A model generated the notes under the pieces. The model had not been told where the DNA came from. It did not search any database and saw only the letters and a list, made by a program, of their open reading frames with translations. 64,000 bases of DNA from Haloechinothrix sp033042135 (GTDB taxonomy: Bacteria > Actinomycetota > Actinomycetes > Mycobacteriales > Pseudonocardiaceae), in contig NZ_WBXM01000003.1 in the NCBI RefSeq assembly GCF_033042135.1, positions 310,001 to 374,000 of the forward strand. The letters run 5' to 3'. Below are positions 1-9,694 of this stretch, one piece after another. Positions within the stretch are counted from its first letter, which is position 1. Each line of letters opens with the position of its first letter. The translations under genes were made by a program, and so were the position numbers.

Positions 1-661
1 TGGTCAGGCCCTCGCGGAGTTCGCAGGCCGAGCCTGCTACCAGTCGTGGAGCAAGCCCAACCCGAAAACGGCCACGAACGACGGCTACCTGAGCCACATC
101 ATCTCGGTGGGGCACCTGTCGGTCCTCGAACACGCGTCGGCCAGCTTCTACATCACCGGCATCTCGCGTTCGCTGACCCACGAGCTGATCCGGCACCGGC
201 ACTTCTCCTACTCGCAGCTCTCGCAGCGCTACGTTCCCGAGCGTGAAGCGGCGTTCGTGGAGCCGGAGGTCATCGCCAACGACCCCGAGTTGCACGAGAA
301 GTTCCTCGCCGCCGCCCAGGCCAGCCAGGACGTCTACAACGAGCTGCTCGCCGGGCTGGAGCAGCGGTTCGCCGACGAGCCCAACGCGACGCTTCGGCGC
401 AAGCAAGCGCGGCAGGCCGCCCGCACCATCCTGCCGAACGCCACCGAAACCCGGATCGTGGTGACCGGCAACTACCGGGCATGGCGACACTTCATCGCCA
501 TGCGCGCCACCGAGCATGCCGATGTCGAGATCCGCGGGCTCGCCGTGGAATGCCTGCGGCAGCTCCAGAAGGTCGCGGAGAACGTGTTCGCCGACTTCAC
601 CATCTCGGCCCTGCCCGACGGCACCGAGGTCGCCAGTTCCCCACTGGTGACCGAGGGCTGA
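1..661 (+). CDS. thyX: Flavin-dependent thymidylate synthase ThyX, 5' end missing
   Basis: This enzyme makes dTMP from dUMP using methylene-tetrahydrofolate and FADH2/NADPH, independently of ThyA. The reading frame is open from base 2 and has no start in the window, so the N-terminus lies upstream. The ThyX signature RHRHFSYSQLSQR (pattern RHRxxSxxxxSxR) is encoded at about 191-229, and the flanking stretch GHLSVLEHASASFYITG is typical of actinobacterial ThyX. The C-terminal half carries the conserved NATETRIVVTGNYRAWRHF segment. The next gene begins 4 bp after the stop, so they are probably cotranscribed. The order thyX then dapA then RNase J matches mycobacteria, except that two genes are inserted here. 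Confidence 0.95.
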   Translation, partial: GQALAEFAGRACYQSWSKPNPKTATNDGYLSHIISVGHLSVLEHASASFYITGISRSLTHELIRHRHFSYSQLSQRYVPEREAAFVEPEVIANDPELHEKFLAAAQASQDVYNELLAGLEQRFADEPNATLRRKQARQAARTILPNATETRIVVTGNYRAWRHFIAMRATEHADVEIRGLAVECLRQLQKVAENVFADFTISALPDGTEVASSPLVTEG

Positions 662-665
662 GCCG

Positions 666-1073
666 ATGCGCAGGCTCGCGATCGACGTAATGCCCGGCGA
701 GTACGCCGTGGCCCGGCTCGACGCGCACGCGGAAGTGCCCACCGAGGTGTTCGCAGGGGCCGCGGGCTCGCTGGTCTCGGTGACCCGGACCGGCGAGGAG
801 ATCTCGGTGATCGGCCCGGCCGGTGTCGTGGCCGAGCTCGCCGGTGACACCGGCGTCGTGGAGCGAGGGTGGCGGCTGTTGTCGATACGGGGGCCGCTGG
901 AGTTCACGCTGACGGGCATCATCGCGGCGATCGCCAGCGAGCTCGCCGCTGCCGGGGTGGCGCTGTTCTCGCTGTCCACCTTCGATACCGATCACGTTCT
1001 GGTCCGGCAGGACAACCTGACGCGTGCGACTCTCGCGTTGCAGGACGCCGGGCACGAGGTGCACGGGACGTAA
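666..1073 (+). CDS. ACT-domain protein
   Basis: The predicted protein has 135 residues and resembles the small paired-ACT proteins (ACT_7/CASTOR-like) found singly in actinobacteria. The C-terminal half, with GIIAAIASELAAAGVALFSL followed by FDTDHVLV, has the pattern of an ACT regulatory domain, which binds small ligands such as amino acids. No catalytic domain is attached. It starts 4 bp after thyX and ends 29 bp before a kinase gene, so it sits inside the operon. Its ligand is unknown. A role in amino-acid sensing close to the lysine-pathway gene dapA is only a suggestion. Confidence 0.75.
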   Translation: MRRLAIDVMPGEYAVARLDAHAEVPTEVFAGAAGSLVSVTRTGEEISVIGPAGVVAELAGDTGVVERGWRLLSIRGPLEFTLTGIIAAIASELAAAGVALFSLSTFDTDHVLVRQDNLTRATLALQDAGHEVHGT

Positions 1074-1102
1074 CGGATGCTGCTGGGGAGAGGTGAGACA
1101 CG

Positions 1103-2662
1103 GTGACCGGCGCTTACGGTGTCGGCGACCACACGGACGGGCAACCGACGGATCCGGCAGGCGCTCGAGTGATCGCGGACCGCTACGTGCTGAAGCGCGA
1201 GTTGGGCCGCGGCGGCATGGGTGTGGTCTGGCGTGGGTATGACCAGGTGATCGGCCGCGAGGTCGCGATCAAGGAGATCCGGCTGCCGGAGGACGACGGG
1301 GGCGCGGTGGCCGCCAGGGTGCTGCGCGAGGTGCGCTCCGGGGGGCGGCTGTCCGATCCGACGGTGGTCACCGTGTTCGACGTGGTCACCCAGGGCGAGA
1401 CGACGTTCATCGTGATGGAGCTGGTGGAGGCTCCGACCCTGGCGCAGCTGGTGGCCGCGCGTGGGCCGCTTCCGCCCGCTGAGGTGGCTGCGATCGGTGA
1501 ACAGGTGCTCTCGGCGTTGCGGGCGGCGCACGATGCGGGGATCGTGCACCGCGACGTCAAACCGGGCAACATCATGGTCGGCGCGGCCGGTCGGGTGAAG
1601 CTGACCGATTTCGGGATCGCCCAGGCCGTCGACGATCCGCGGCTGACCACCAGCGGAACGCTGGTGGGTTCGCCAGCGTTCATGGCTCCGGAACGGGTGT
1701 CCGGGCGGGAGGCGGTGCCCGCCTCGGACCTGTGGGCGCTGGGTGCCTCACTGTTCTTTGCGGCAGAAGGGGTGGTGCCTTTCGAACGCGACTCGACGGC
1801 GGCGACGCTGCACGCGATCGTGTCCGAAGTGCCGTACCTGACGAGGGTGCAGGGGCCGCTGGCATCGGTCATCATGGGTTTGCTGGCGCCGGACCCGCGC
1901 GGCCGCATCTCGGCCGAGCAGGCGCGGCGGCTGCTGGTCCTGACAGGCAGCGGGGCGGGCCAGCTGGGTGCCCCGCCGCCCCAGGCCGTGGGCGGTAGGC
2001 AGCAGCCGCCGAACACGATGGCGGTCACCGCGCGGTCGACCGGCCCGGCCGCTCGGCCGCGCCTGCGGTGGCGCCTGGCCACGGCAGGTGGCGCCGTGGC
2101 CGCGGTAGGGCTGCTGGCAGCGGGCACCGCCTTCGGCCACTGGGTCGGCAGTCCCACCGAGGACGAGGCCCAGCTCCCCACGCTCACCAGAGGGAGCGAA
2201 GACGACGCCGACATCGCCTTCGGCTTCGACGGCGCGAGGGACGGCATTTGCGGCGTGGGGCAGATCGAGCCCGGGCGTCGGGTCACCGGCACCAACCAGG
2301 TCGACTGTGATGAGCCCCACGACTACGAGGTCTTCGACGTGGTCCGCAGCGTGGCCAGCAGCGACTCCCTCGCATCCCTCGGTGCGGATGGGATCCACCC
2401 CGAGTACCCGGGGGAGGAGGCGCTGGCCGAGTACGCCGAGCAGCGCTGCAAGCTGGCATTCGAATCGGACGCCATTGTGGCCGAGTACCAGGAACGGCCG
2501 AAGCAGGAGGTGCTCAGCTACCGAGCGCTCATCCCCACCGAGGAGCGCTGGACCAGGACCGACGAGGACGGCGAGCCGCGGAAGCTGTACCACGTCACCT
2601 GTGTGGTCACCCACCGCGACGGGGATCAGCTCGAGGGGCGGGTGAGCCGGTACCTGGAGTGA
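1103..2662 (+). CDS. Membrane-anchored Ser/Thr protein kinase (PknB-like)
   Basis: This 519-residue protein starts at GTG 1103. The kinase domain spans about residues 25-280: a glycine-rich loop (34-42), the ATP-anchoring lysine in VAIKEI (Lys57), the catalytic loop HRDVKPGN (Asp151), DFG at 169-171 and APE at 195-197. All key residues are present, so it should be active. A Pro/Ala-rich linker leads to one membrane helix at about 325-347. The roughly 170-residue extracellular part has no PASTA repeats and two or more cysteines, and may be a sensor domain. It resembles actinobacterial Hanks-type kinases that act on envelope growth. It separates thyX from dapA, which are adjacent in mycobacteria. 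Confidence 0.9.
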   Translation: MTGAYGVGDHTDGQPTDPAGARVIADRYVLKRELGRGGMGVVWRGYDQVIGREVAIKEIRLPEDDGGAVAARVLREVRSGGRLSDPTVVTVFDVVTQGETTFIVMELVEAPTLAQLVAARGPLPPAEVAAIGEQVLSALRAAHDAGIVHRDVKPGNIMVGAAGRVKLTDFGIAQAVDDPRLTTSGTLVGSPAFMAPERVSGREAVPASDLWALGASLFFAAEGVVPFERDSTAATLHAIVSEVPYLTRVQGPLASVIMGLLAPDPRGRISAEQARRLLVLTGSGAGQLGAPPPQAVGGRQQPPNTMAVTARSTGPAARPRLRWRLATAGGAVAAVGLLAAGTAFGHWVGSPTEDEAQLPTLTRGSEDDADIAFGFDGARDGICGVGQIEPGRRVTGTNQVDCDEPHDYEVFDVVRSVASSDSLASLGADGIHPEYPGEEALAEYAEQRCKLAFESDAIVAEYQERPKQEVLSYRALIPTEERWTRTDEDGEPRKLYHVTCVVTHRDGDQLEGRVSRYLE

Positions 2663-2731
2663 ATGCGCGGGCAGGTACGCACGCTCCGGCCCGGCAGGGA
2701 CGGGCGCGGGTCACGAGGTAACGTCTGGGGC

Positions 2732-3757
2732 ATGCCCACAGCGTCAACTCCGCAGGCCCCCAGCGCCGCGCCCGGCCAGCCGTTCGGCCGTGTGATCACC
2801 GCCATGGCGACACCGTTCGACGCCGAGGGCGAGCTCGACCTGCACCGCGCGGCCGAGCTCGCCGAACACCTGGTGGAACTGGGCAATGACGGCCTCGTCG
2901 TCAACGGCACCACGGGGGAGAGCCCGACGACCAGTGACCGCGAGAAGTCCGACCTGGTGCGTGCCGTGGTCGAGGCGGTCGGTGACCGGGCCACCGTGAT
3001 CTCCGGGGCGGGAAGCTACGACACCGCGCACAGCGTCGAGCTCGCGCGCGGCGCGGAGAAGGCGGGCGCGCACGGGATCCTGGTGGTGACGCCGTACTAC
3101 TCGCGGCCAACCCAGGCAGGTTTGCACGCTCACTTCACCACCGTCGCCGACGCCGTCGACCTGCCGGTGATGCTGTACGATATCCCGCCGCGGTCGGTGG
3201 TGCCCATCGAGGTGGACACGCTGCGCAGGTTGGCCGAGCACCCCCGTATCCTCGCGGTGAAAGACGCCAAGGGCGACCTGCTGGCAGGCAGCGAGGTCAT
3301 CGCCAACACCCACCTCGCCTACTACTCGGGGGACGACGCGTTGAACCTGCCGTGGCTGTCGGTCGGCGCGGCCGGTGTGGTGAGCGTGATCGGTCACGTG
3401 GTGGCAGGCAGGATCCGGGCCATGATCGAGGCGTACGAGAATGGGGACACCTCCACCGCTCGTACCAATCACCGAGGCATGCTGGCCGTACTACGTGCCT
3501 TCTCGCGGGTGGGCGGCGTGGTGTTCGCCAAGACGGCGTTGCGGCTGCGGGGTTTCGAGATCGGCCAGCCGCGACTCCCGCTGGTGCCTGCGAGCGAGGA
3601 GGTCGTCGACGCGATCTCCGCGGACCTCACGCAGGCCGGGGTGCCGCTGGGTACGAAGGAGGCCGACTGGCACGGTGCGCGAGTCGCCCACACCGACTCA
3701 GCTGCCGCGTACATCGCACCGACGACACACACCAGCGTGGGGAACTATCCACAGTGA
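2732..3757 (+). CDS. dapA: 4-hydroxy-tetrahydrodipicolinate synthase DapA
   Basis: This enzyme condenses pyruvate and aspartate semialdehyde in the first committed step of the lysine and diaminopimelate pathway, feeding peptidoglycan. It is a single TIM-barrel protein of 341 residues. The pyruvate-binding motif NGTTGESPT lies at about 58-66, the catalytic tyrosine in LYDIPPRS at 149, and the Schiff-base lysine in ILAVKDAKGD at 177. The frame is open upstream to 2663, but the ATG at 2732 gives the usual N-terminus. The stop overlaps the GTG of the RNase J gene (GTGA at 3754-3757), indicating translational coupling, as in mycobacteria. Confidence 0.95.
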   Translation: MPTASTPQAPSAAPGQPFGRVITAMATPFDAEGELDLHRAAELAEHLVELGNDGLVVNGTTGESPTTSDREKSDLVRAVVEAVGDRATVISGAGSYDTAHSVELARGAEKAGAHGILVVTPYYSRPTQAGLHAHFTTVADAVDLPVMLYDIPPRSVVPIEVDTLRRLAEHPRILAVKDAKGDLLAGSEVIANTHLAYYSGDDALNLPWLSVGAAGVVSVIGHVVAGRIRAMIEAYENGDTSTARTNHRGMLAVLRAFSRVGGVVFAKTALRLRGFEIGQPRLPLVPASEEVVDAISADLTQAGVPLGTKEADWHGARVAHTDSAAAYIAPTTHTSVGNYPQ

Positions 3758-5457
3758 GCGACGAGAACCAGAGTTTCGGGCCGGGGCCGACGAAGTCACC
3801 ACCCCCGCTGCAGGACGGCGGGTTGCGCACTGTCGCGCTCGGCGGTATCGGCGAGGTCGGGCGCAACATGACGGTGTTCGAGCACGCCGGGCGGCTGCTC
3901 ATCGTGGACTGCGGGGTGCTGTTCCCTGAAGATGAGCAGCCAGGAGTGGACCTGATCCTGCCTGATTTCCGGGCGATCGAGGACCGGCTGGACGACGTGG
4001 ACGGCGTGGTGCTCACCCACGGCCACGAGGACCACATCGGGGCGGTGCCGTTCCTGCTGCGGATGCGCCCCGATCTGCCAGTGTACGGCTCCCGGTTCAC
4101 GTTGGCTCTGCTCGAGGCCAAGTGCCGGGAGCACAAGCAGCGCCCCTCGCTGACCCAGGTCAGCGAGGGCGAGCGTGTCGCGGTCGGCGGGTTCGACATC
4201 GAGTTCTTCGCCGTGAACCACTCTATTCCGGACGCGCTGGCGCTGGCGATCCGCACCAGCGCGGGTACCGTGCTGCACACTGGCGACATCAAGCTCGACC
4301 AGCTGCCGCTCGACGGCAGGCTCACCGACCTGGCGGGTTTCGCCCGCCTCGGCGAGGAAGGCGTCGACCTGCTGTGCATCGACTCGACCAACGCCGAGGT
4401 CCCCGGGTTCGTCACCCCGGAGCGCGAGATCGGTCCGGTGTTGGAATCCGCGCTCAGTCAGGTCAAGCAGCGCGTCATCGTGGCCTGCTTCGCCAGCCAC
4501 GTCCATCGCGTGCAGCAGGTGCTCGACGTGGCGCACCGGCACGGTCGCCGCGTGGCGTTCATCGGCCGCTCCATGGTCAGGAACATGGGCATCGCAGCCG
4601 ACCTCGGCTTCCTGCAGGTTCCGGAAGGCCTGCTCATCGACGTCGACGAAGCCGCCAACCTGCCGGAATCGAAAGTGATCTTCGTCTCCACCGGCTCGCA
4701 GGGTGAGCCGCTGTCGGCGCTGTCACGGATGGCGCGCGGTGAGCACCGCAACATCAGCCTGCGGCAGGGGGACACCGTGATCCTGGCCAGCTCGCTGATC
4801 CCCGGCAACGAGAACGCGGTGTTCCGGGTGGTCAACGCGCTGGTGCGGCTGGGAGCGACGGTGGTGCATCAGGGCAACGCCAAGGTGCACGTCTCAGGGC
4901 ACGCCTCGGCAGGGGAGCTGCTGTTTCTGTACAACGCGATCCGGCCACGCAACGCGATGCCGGTTCACGGTGAGTGGAAACACCTCAGGGCCAACGCTGA
5001 ACTCGCCGTACAGACCGGTGTCGACCGGAGCAACGTGGTGATCGCCGAGAATGGTGTGGTCGTGGACCTGGTCGACGGGCATGCCCGGCGCACGGGACGG
5101 CTCGAGGTCGGGCACGTCTACGTCGACGGCCTCTCCGTCGGGGATGTCGGTGAGTCCACACTGTCCGATCGCCTCATCCTGGGCGAGGGCGGGTTCATCG
5201 CGATCAACGTCGCCATCGATCACGCCACAGGGCGCGCGGTTTCGCCCCCCACCGTCTCCGGGCGCGGGTTCTCCGACGACCCCAAGGCGCTCGATGAGGT
5301 CGTACCGCTGATCGAGATGGAGCTCTCACGAACCGAGTCCGAGGGCATCGTGGACACCCACCGGGTCGCCCAGGCGGTCCGCAGGGTGGTGGGTAAGTGG
5401 GTCGGCGAGACCTACCGGCGACGCCCGATGATCGTGCCGACGGTCATCTCGGTGTGA
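3754..5457 (+). CDS. rnj: Ribonuclease J
   Basis: RNase J is a metallo-beta-lactamase/beta-CASP nuclease with 5'-3' exo- and endonuclease activity on RNA. The predicted protein has 567 residues, the usual length. The zinc-binding motif THGHEDH lies at 88-94, and HTGD follows further on. The GTG start at 3754 overlaps the dapA stop and is preferred over upstream starts in the same frame because those would run through dapA. A roughly 20-residue acidic/proline tail precedes the core beginning at LRTVALGGIGEVGRN. The 3' end overlaps the convergent plsC-type gene by 14 bp. Confidence 0.95.
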   Translation: MSDENQSFGPGPTKSPPPLQDGGLRTVALGGIGEVGRNMTVFEHAGRLLIVDCGVLFPEDEQPGVDLILPDFRAIEDRLDDVDGVVLTHGHEDHIGAVPFLLRMRPDLPVYGSRFTLALLEAKCREHKQRPSLTQVSEGERVAVGGFDIEFFAVNHSIPDALALAIRTSAGTVLHTGDIKLDQLPLDGRLTDLAGFARLGEEGVDLLCIDSTNAEVPGFVTPEREIGPVLESALSQVKQRVIVACFASHVHRVQQVLDVAHRHGRRVAFIGRSMVRNMGIAADLGFLQVPEGLLIDVDEAANLPESKVIFVSTGSQGEPLSALSRMARGEHRNISLRQGDTVILASSLIPGNENAVFRVVNALVRLGATVVHQGNAKVHVSGHASAGELLFLYNAIRPRNAMPVHGEWKHLRANAELAVQTGVDRSNVVIAENGVVVDLVDGHARRTGRLEVGHVYVDGLSVGDVGESTLSDRLILGEGGFIAINVAIDHATGRAVSPPTVSGRGFSDDPKALDEVVPLIEMELSRTESEGIVDTHRVAQAVRRVVGKWVGETYRRRPMIVPTVISV

Positions 5458-6241
5458 TTCCCGGTTTCCAGGGACTCGACCCGTCCGTGGGTCGGGTGGG
5501 GTCGACGAAGCGCGGGCGGTCCGGCTCGGCATAACGCAGCGGTACCAGCCCATCGACGATCCGCTGCATGATGCGGCGGTGGGCGCGCATGCCCGCCCCG
5601 GGTCGGTCGGGTTCCACGTCCGACAGATCCACCGGCGTCCCGAAGTGCACCCGGAACGTGGGGCGTCGCAACGGCGAGGTCAGCCCGGAGCGGGCGAGCG
5701 GCACGATGTCGGCGAGGCCGGAGACCGTCTCGGTTCCCCAGTACACTGCCTCGTGTGCGCCCCACTGGCTGATCGGGATCACGGTCGCCCCGGACGCCAG
5801 CGCGAGCCGTGCCGCGCCGGTCTTGCCGCGTTCCGGCCAGAGTCCCGGATCGCGGCTGATGCGGCCTTCCGGGTAGACCAGCAGCGGGGGCGCGTCGGGA
5901 CGCACCTGCTCGGCCGCGCGTGTGAACTGTTCGAGCACGCTGCCCTTCCCCCGATCCACCCGCAGGTGCCCGCTCGACCGGAGCGCCTTGCCCAGCACCG
6001 GCGCGTCGAGTAACCCGCCTGCCAGCATGAACCGGGGTGCCAGGCCGAGCTGCCTGCAGGCGGCCATCAGCACCATCGGGTCGAACACGCCGATGTGGTT
6101 CGCCGCGAGCAGTAACGGGCGCTGCCGCGCGCGCTCCGGCACCGAGCCAGTGACCACCAGGTCACCCGCGAGCCGCACCATGGCGGTGTCCGCGGCAAGG
6201 AGGCTGCGCCAGATCGCGGGGGTCACGGTGGAAGCGGCCAT
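5444..6241 (-). CDS. PlsC-type 1-acyl-sn-glycerol-3-phosphate acyltransferase
   Basis: This is a 265-residue membrane-associated acyltransferase of the PlsC/LPLAT family, which transfers an acyl chain to lysophosphatidate or a related acceptor. The catalytic motif NHxxxxD is seen as NHIGVFD at 48-54, and the substrate-binding motif PEGR at about 124-127. The ATG at 6241 is favoured, with a modest GAAGA upstream; a GTG at 6271 is possible. It converges on rnj with a 14-bp overlap of coding ends, and is divergent from ftsK. The exact substrate cannot be read from sequence. Confidence 0.85.
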   Translation of the reverse strand: MAASTVTPAIWRSLLAADTAMVRLAGDLVVTGSVPERARQRPLLLAANHIGVFDPMVLMAACRQLGLAPRFMLAGGLLDAPVLGKALRSSGHLRVDRGKGSVLEQFTRAAEQVRPDAPPLLVYPEGRISRDPGLWPERGKTGAARLALASGATVIPISQWGAHEAVYWGTETVSGLADIVPLARSGLTSPLRRPTFRVHFGTPVDLSDVEPDRPGAGMRAHRRIMQRIVDGLVPLRYAEPDRPRFVDPTRPTDGSSPWKPGITPR

Positions 6242-6454
6242 CGGATCTTCGCTGACTTTCGCATGAGCCACCTGTCCTGTTCCTGCGACGCGTGTCAATG
6301 AGTGACCGGTAGCGCCCGGCGCGCCCGGAATCCGGCACGGACGCCGGTTTCGTGGGCCGCGATCCGGGTTTTTCATGGTATGTGGCGGGTTCGGTCGCCC
6401 GTTGACGGCCTGTCCGCCCCCATGTCACCCCGGGATTCTGATACACACAAGGGT

Positions 6455-8971
6455 ATGGCGAGCGGAACCGGAACACGCAAGCGACGCGGCGCCCGCGCGA
6501 CGGGTACGGCCAGCCGTTCGCGCAAGGCGGGGGGCGCGACACGTACCGGTTCGAACGCGCGGAAGGGCGGTGCGCGCAAGCGATCCTCCCGTTCCTCCGG
6601 CGGGTTCGGCCGAGCGATCCGCGCGAGCTGGAACGTGGCGGCGAAGGGAATCGGCGGGCTCGCGCGTACCGTAGGCCGCACCAGGGAACTTGAGCCGGAG
6701 CACCGCAGGGACGGGCTGGCCCTCGGGTTACTCGCGTTCGCGCTCGTCGCCGGCGTCGGCGTGTGGGTGCGCGCGGCAGGTCCGGTCGGGGACTGGGTGA
6801 ATATCGCCGCACGGAGCGTATTCGGCGCGGGCGCGCTGTTCCTGCCGCTGGTGCTGGTGCTGGTGGCGACGCTGCTGATGCGAACCGAACCTCGCAGGGA
6901 AACGCGCCCCCGGTTGGTGATCGGCTCGCTGATCATCTCGGCAGCCACCCTCGGCCTGCTGCACCTGTTCCTCGGCAGGCCGAGTGAACACGAGGACATC
7001 ATGTTCGCAGGTGGCTGGGTCGGTTGGCTGGCAGGCGACTTCCTCGCGCGCGGCGTCACCTGGTGGGTCGCGGTTCCGCTGCTGGTGCTCGCGCTGCTGT
7101 TCGGGGTGCTCGTGCTGACCGCGACGCCGGTGCGGCAGATCCCGGAACGGCTGCGCACCTGGGGCATGGACCCAGAAGAGGCGCAGGCCGAGCGGTCGGC
7201 GTCCGGTTCGACCGCGACGGGACGGGACCGGGGGCGCGACGCCGAGGCGGATCCGGAGTCGGTGCGGCTGCGCAAGCCCGCGCGCAGGCGGCAGGGCACC
7301 GGCGCGGGCGACACCGCGGAGCTGCCCGCCGTCGACGACGGATCCGGCGCGGCCGCTGCCGCGGGAACCGCTGCGGGCACCGCGGAACAGCAGGCGTCCG
7401 CGCCGACCGCCGGGAGGAAGAAGACCACCGGGAACCAGCAGCCGGAGCCCACGATCTCGGTGACCCGCACCGTCGAGGGGGACTACACGTTGCCGCCGCT
7501 CGACCTGCTGACACGGGGTGGTGCGCCGAAGGGGCGGAGCAAGGCCAACGAGTCCATGATCGAGGCGATCCGCGGGGTCCTCGACCAGTTCAACGTCGAC
7601 GCCGACGTCACCGGCTGCGTCAGGGGACCGACGGTCACCCGGTACGAAGTCGAGCTCGGCCCCGGGGTGAAGGTCGAGAAGATCACCGCGCTGACCAAGA
7701 ACATCGCCTATGCGGTGGCCACCGACAACGTGCGGTTGCTCGCGCCGATCCCCGGGAAATCGGCGGTGGGCATCGAGGTGCCCAACAGCGATCGGGAGAA
7801 GGTGCACCTCGGTGACGTGCTGCGCTCGCAGGAGGCGGTTGCCGACAGCCATCCGCTGGTGATGGGGCTCGGCAAGGACATCGAGGGGCAGTTCGTGACC
7901 GCCAACCTCACGAAAATGCCGCACCTGCTGGTCGCCGGGTCGACCGGTTCGGGTAAGTCCAGTTTCGTGAACTCGATGCTGGTGTCGCTGCTGGCCCGTG
8001 CCACCCCGGACGAGTGCCGGATGATCCTCATCGACCCGAAGATGGTGGAACTGACCCCGTACGAGGGGATCCCGCACCTGATCACGCCGATCATCACCCA
8101 GCCAAAGAAGGCCGCGGCCGCCCTTGCTTGGCTGGTCGAGGAGATGGAGCAGCGCTACCAGGATATGCAGGCCAGCCGGGTTCGGCATATCGACGACTTC
8201 AACGCCAAGGTGCGTTCGGGTGAGGTGACCGCGCCGCCGGGCAGCGAGCGCGAGTACCGCCCGTACCCCTACATCCTCGCCATCGTCGATGAGCTAGCGG
8301 ATCTGATGATGACCGCCCCCCGCGACGTCGAGGACGCCGTGGTGCGGATCACCCAGAAGGCCCGAGCCGCAGGCATCCATCTGGTGCTGGCCACCCAGCG
8401 ACCATCAGTGGACGTGGTGACGGGTCTGATCAAGACGAACGTGCCGTCCCGGCTGGCGTTCGGCACCTCCTCACTGACCGATTCGCGGGTGATCCTGGAC
8501 CAGCAGGGTGCCGAGAAGCTGATCGGTATGGGTGACGCGCTCTACCTGCCGATGGGAGCCAGCAGGCCGGCACGGCTCCAGGGGGCGTTCGTCGACGACA
8601 GCGAGATCACCGAGATCGTGCGGTTCGTCAAGGAACAGGCCGAGCCGGATTACACCGAGGGGGTCACCGCAGCCAAGGCCGCGGAGAAGCGGGAGGTCGA
8701 CGAGGATATCGGCGACGACCTCGACGTGTTGCTTCAGGCCGCGGAGCTGGTCGTCAGCTCGCAGTTCGGTTCGACCTCGATGCTGCAGCGCAAGCTCAGG
8801 GTCGGTTTCGCCAAGGCCGGCAGGCTGATGGACCTGTTGGAAAGCAGGGGGATCGTCGGGCCGTCCGAAGGGTCCAAGGCGCGGGAGGTAATGATCAAAC
8901 CGGAGGATGTGAACTCGGCGCTCGACCTGATCCGGGGTGGGCCTAGCGAGGAGGAACCGGACCAGGACTGA
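6455..8971 (+). CDS. ftsK: DNA translocase FtsK/SpoIIIE
   Basis: FtsK pumps chromosomal DNA through the closing septum and activates dimer resolution at dif. The protein has 838 residues from the ATG at 6455; a start at 6422 is possible. A very basic, Ser/Thr-rich N-terminus of about 70 residues is followed by roughly four membrane helices (about residues 90-235), then a charged, Ala-rich linker of about 120 residues. The motor has Walker A GSTGSGKS at 495-502 and a Walker B region with Asp612-Glu613. The C-terminal gamma winged-helix domain (from about DVLLQAAELVVSSQFGSTS) is present. Its 3' end overlaps the convergent argA by 29 bp, as expected from mycobacterial order. Confidence 0.95.
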   Translation: MASGTGTRKRRGARATGTASRSRKAGGATRTGSNARKGGARKRSSRSSGGFGRAIRASWNVAAKGIGGLARTVGRTRELEPEHRRDGLALGLLAFALVAGVGVWVRAAGPVGDWVNIAARSVFGAGALFLPLVLVLVATLLMRTEPRRETRPRLVIGSLIISAATLGLLHLFLGRPSEHEDIMFAGGWVGWLAGDFLARGVTWWVAVPLLVLALLFGVLVLTATPVRQIPERLRTWGMDPEEAQAERSASGSTATGRDRGRDAEADPESVRLRKPARRRQGTGAGDTAELPAVDDGSGAAAAAGTAAGTAEQQASAPTAGRKKTTGNQQPEPTISVTRTVEGDYTLPPLDLLTRGGAPKGRSKANESMIEAIRGVLDQFNVDADVTGCVRGPTVTRYEVELGPGVKVEKITALTKNIAYAVATDNVRLLAPIPGKSAVGIEVPNSDREKVHLGDVLRSQEAVADSHPLVMGLGKDIEGQFVTANLTKMPHLLVAGSTGSGKSSFVNSMLVSLLARATPDECRMILIDPKMVELTPYEGIPHLITPIITQPKKAAAALAWLVEEMEQRYQDMQASRVRHIDDFNAKVRSGEVTAPPGSEREYRPYPYILAIVDELADLMMTAPRDVEDAVVRITQKARAAGIHLVLATQRPSVDVVTGLIKTNVPSRLAFGTSSLTDSRVILDQQGAEKLIGMGDALYLPMGASRPARLQGAFVDDSEITEIVRFVKEQAEPDYTEGVTAAKAAEKREVDEDIGDDLDVLLQAAELVVSSQFGSTSMLQRKLRVGFAKAGRLMDLLESRGIVGPSEGSKAREVMIKPEDVNSALDLIRGGPSEEEPDQD

Positions 8972-9533
8972 GACCGTCCGGCGGTAGCTCGAGCAGCATG
9001 CGGGTGTTGCCGAGCGTGTTGGGTTTGGCGAACGGCAGGTCCAGGAACTCCGCCACGCCCGGATCCCGTGATCGCCGCATCTCCTCGTAGACCTCGGGCG
9101 GCACCGGGGTGCCCTCGATCGGTACGAAGCCGTGCCGGGAGAAGAACTCGGTCTCGAAGGTCAGCACGAAGATCCGTGGCAGGCCCAGTTCCCTTGCCTG
9201 CTCGATGAGCCGGACGATGAGCTTGTCGCCGATGCCGCGGCGCCGTACGGAGCGATCGACGGCCACCGTGCGGATCTCGGCGAGGTCCTCCCACAGCACG
9301 TGCAGCGCGCCGCAACCCACCACTGAACCCCGCTGATCGGCCACCCAGAACTCCTGCACGTCCTCGTACAGCGTGACCAGTTCCTTCTCCAGCAGCACCC
9401 GTCCGGAGTAGGAGTCGACGAGTGCCTTGATCCGGCCGACGTCGGCGATGCGCGCGCGCCGCACAGTGATCTCGGGGTCATCGGTGTCGCTGTCGAAGGG
9501 TCCGCCAGGGGCGCCTGCTGGAATCGTGGGCAC
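8943..9533 (-). CDS. argA: GNAT-type amino-acid N-acetyltransferase (ArgA, mycobacterial type)
   Basis: This 196-residue GNAT enzyme matches the short actinobacterial ArgA type (Rv2747 in M. tuberculosis), which acetylates glutamate or glutamine with acetyl-CoA at the start of arginine synthesis. The acetyl-CoA-binding motif A is visible in IRTVAVDRSVRRRGIG, followed by GDKLIVRLIEQARELG. The tail FETEFFSRHGFVPIEGTPVP is typical. The start is GTG 9533 without a strong ribosome-binding site, so a somewhat later start is possible. It sits convergent to ftsK and divergent from pgsA, as in mycobacteria, which supports the name. Confidence 0.85.
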   Translation of the reverse strand: MPTIPAGAPGGPFDSDTDDPEITVRRARIADVGRIKALVDSYSGRVLLEKELVTLYEDVQEFWVADQRGSVVGCGALHVLWEDLAEIRTVAVDRSVRRRGIGDKLIVRLIEQARELGLPRIFVLTFETEFFSRHGFVPIEGTPVPPEVYEEMRRSRDPGVAEFLDLPFAKPNTLGNTRMLLELPPDGLSPGPVPPR

Positions 9534-9694
9534 GGGATCAATCTAACGCCGACCGCAGCGCGTACACACCACACGTGGCCGGAAGCTACCCTGACCGTTG
9601 TGCTTGCGCTACGAATGCTTCTTCCCACCGGGCCCGCGCCGTCGGGCGCGGACCGCGTCCGTGCCACCGACGTGCCCGACCTGCGAGCCGCCTC

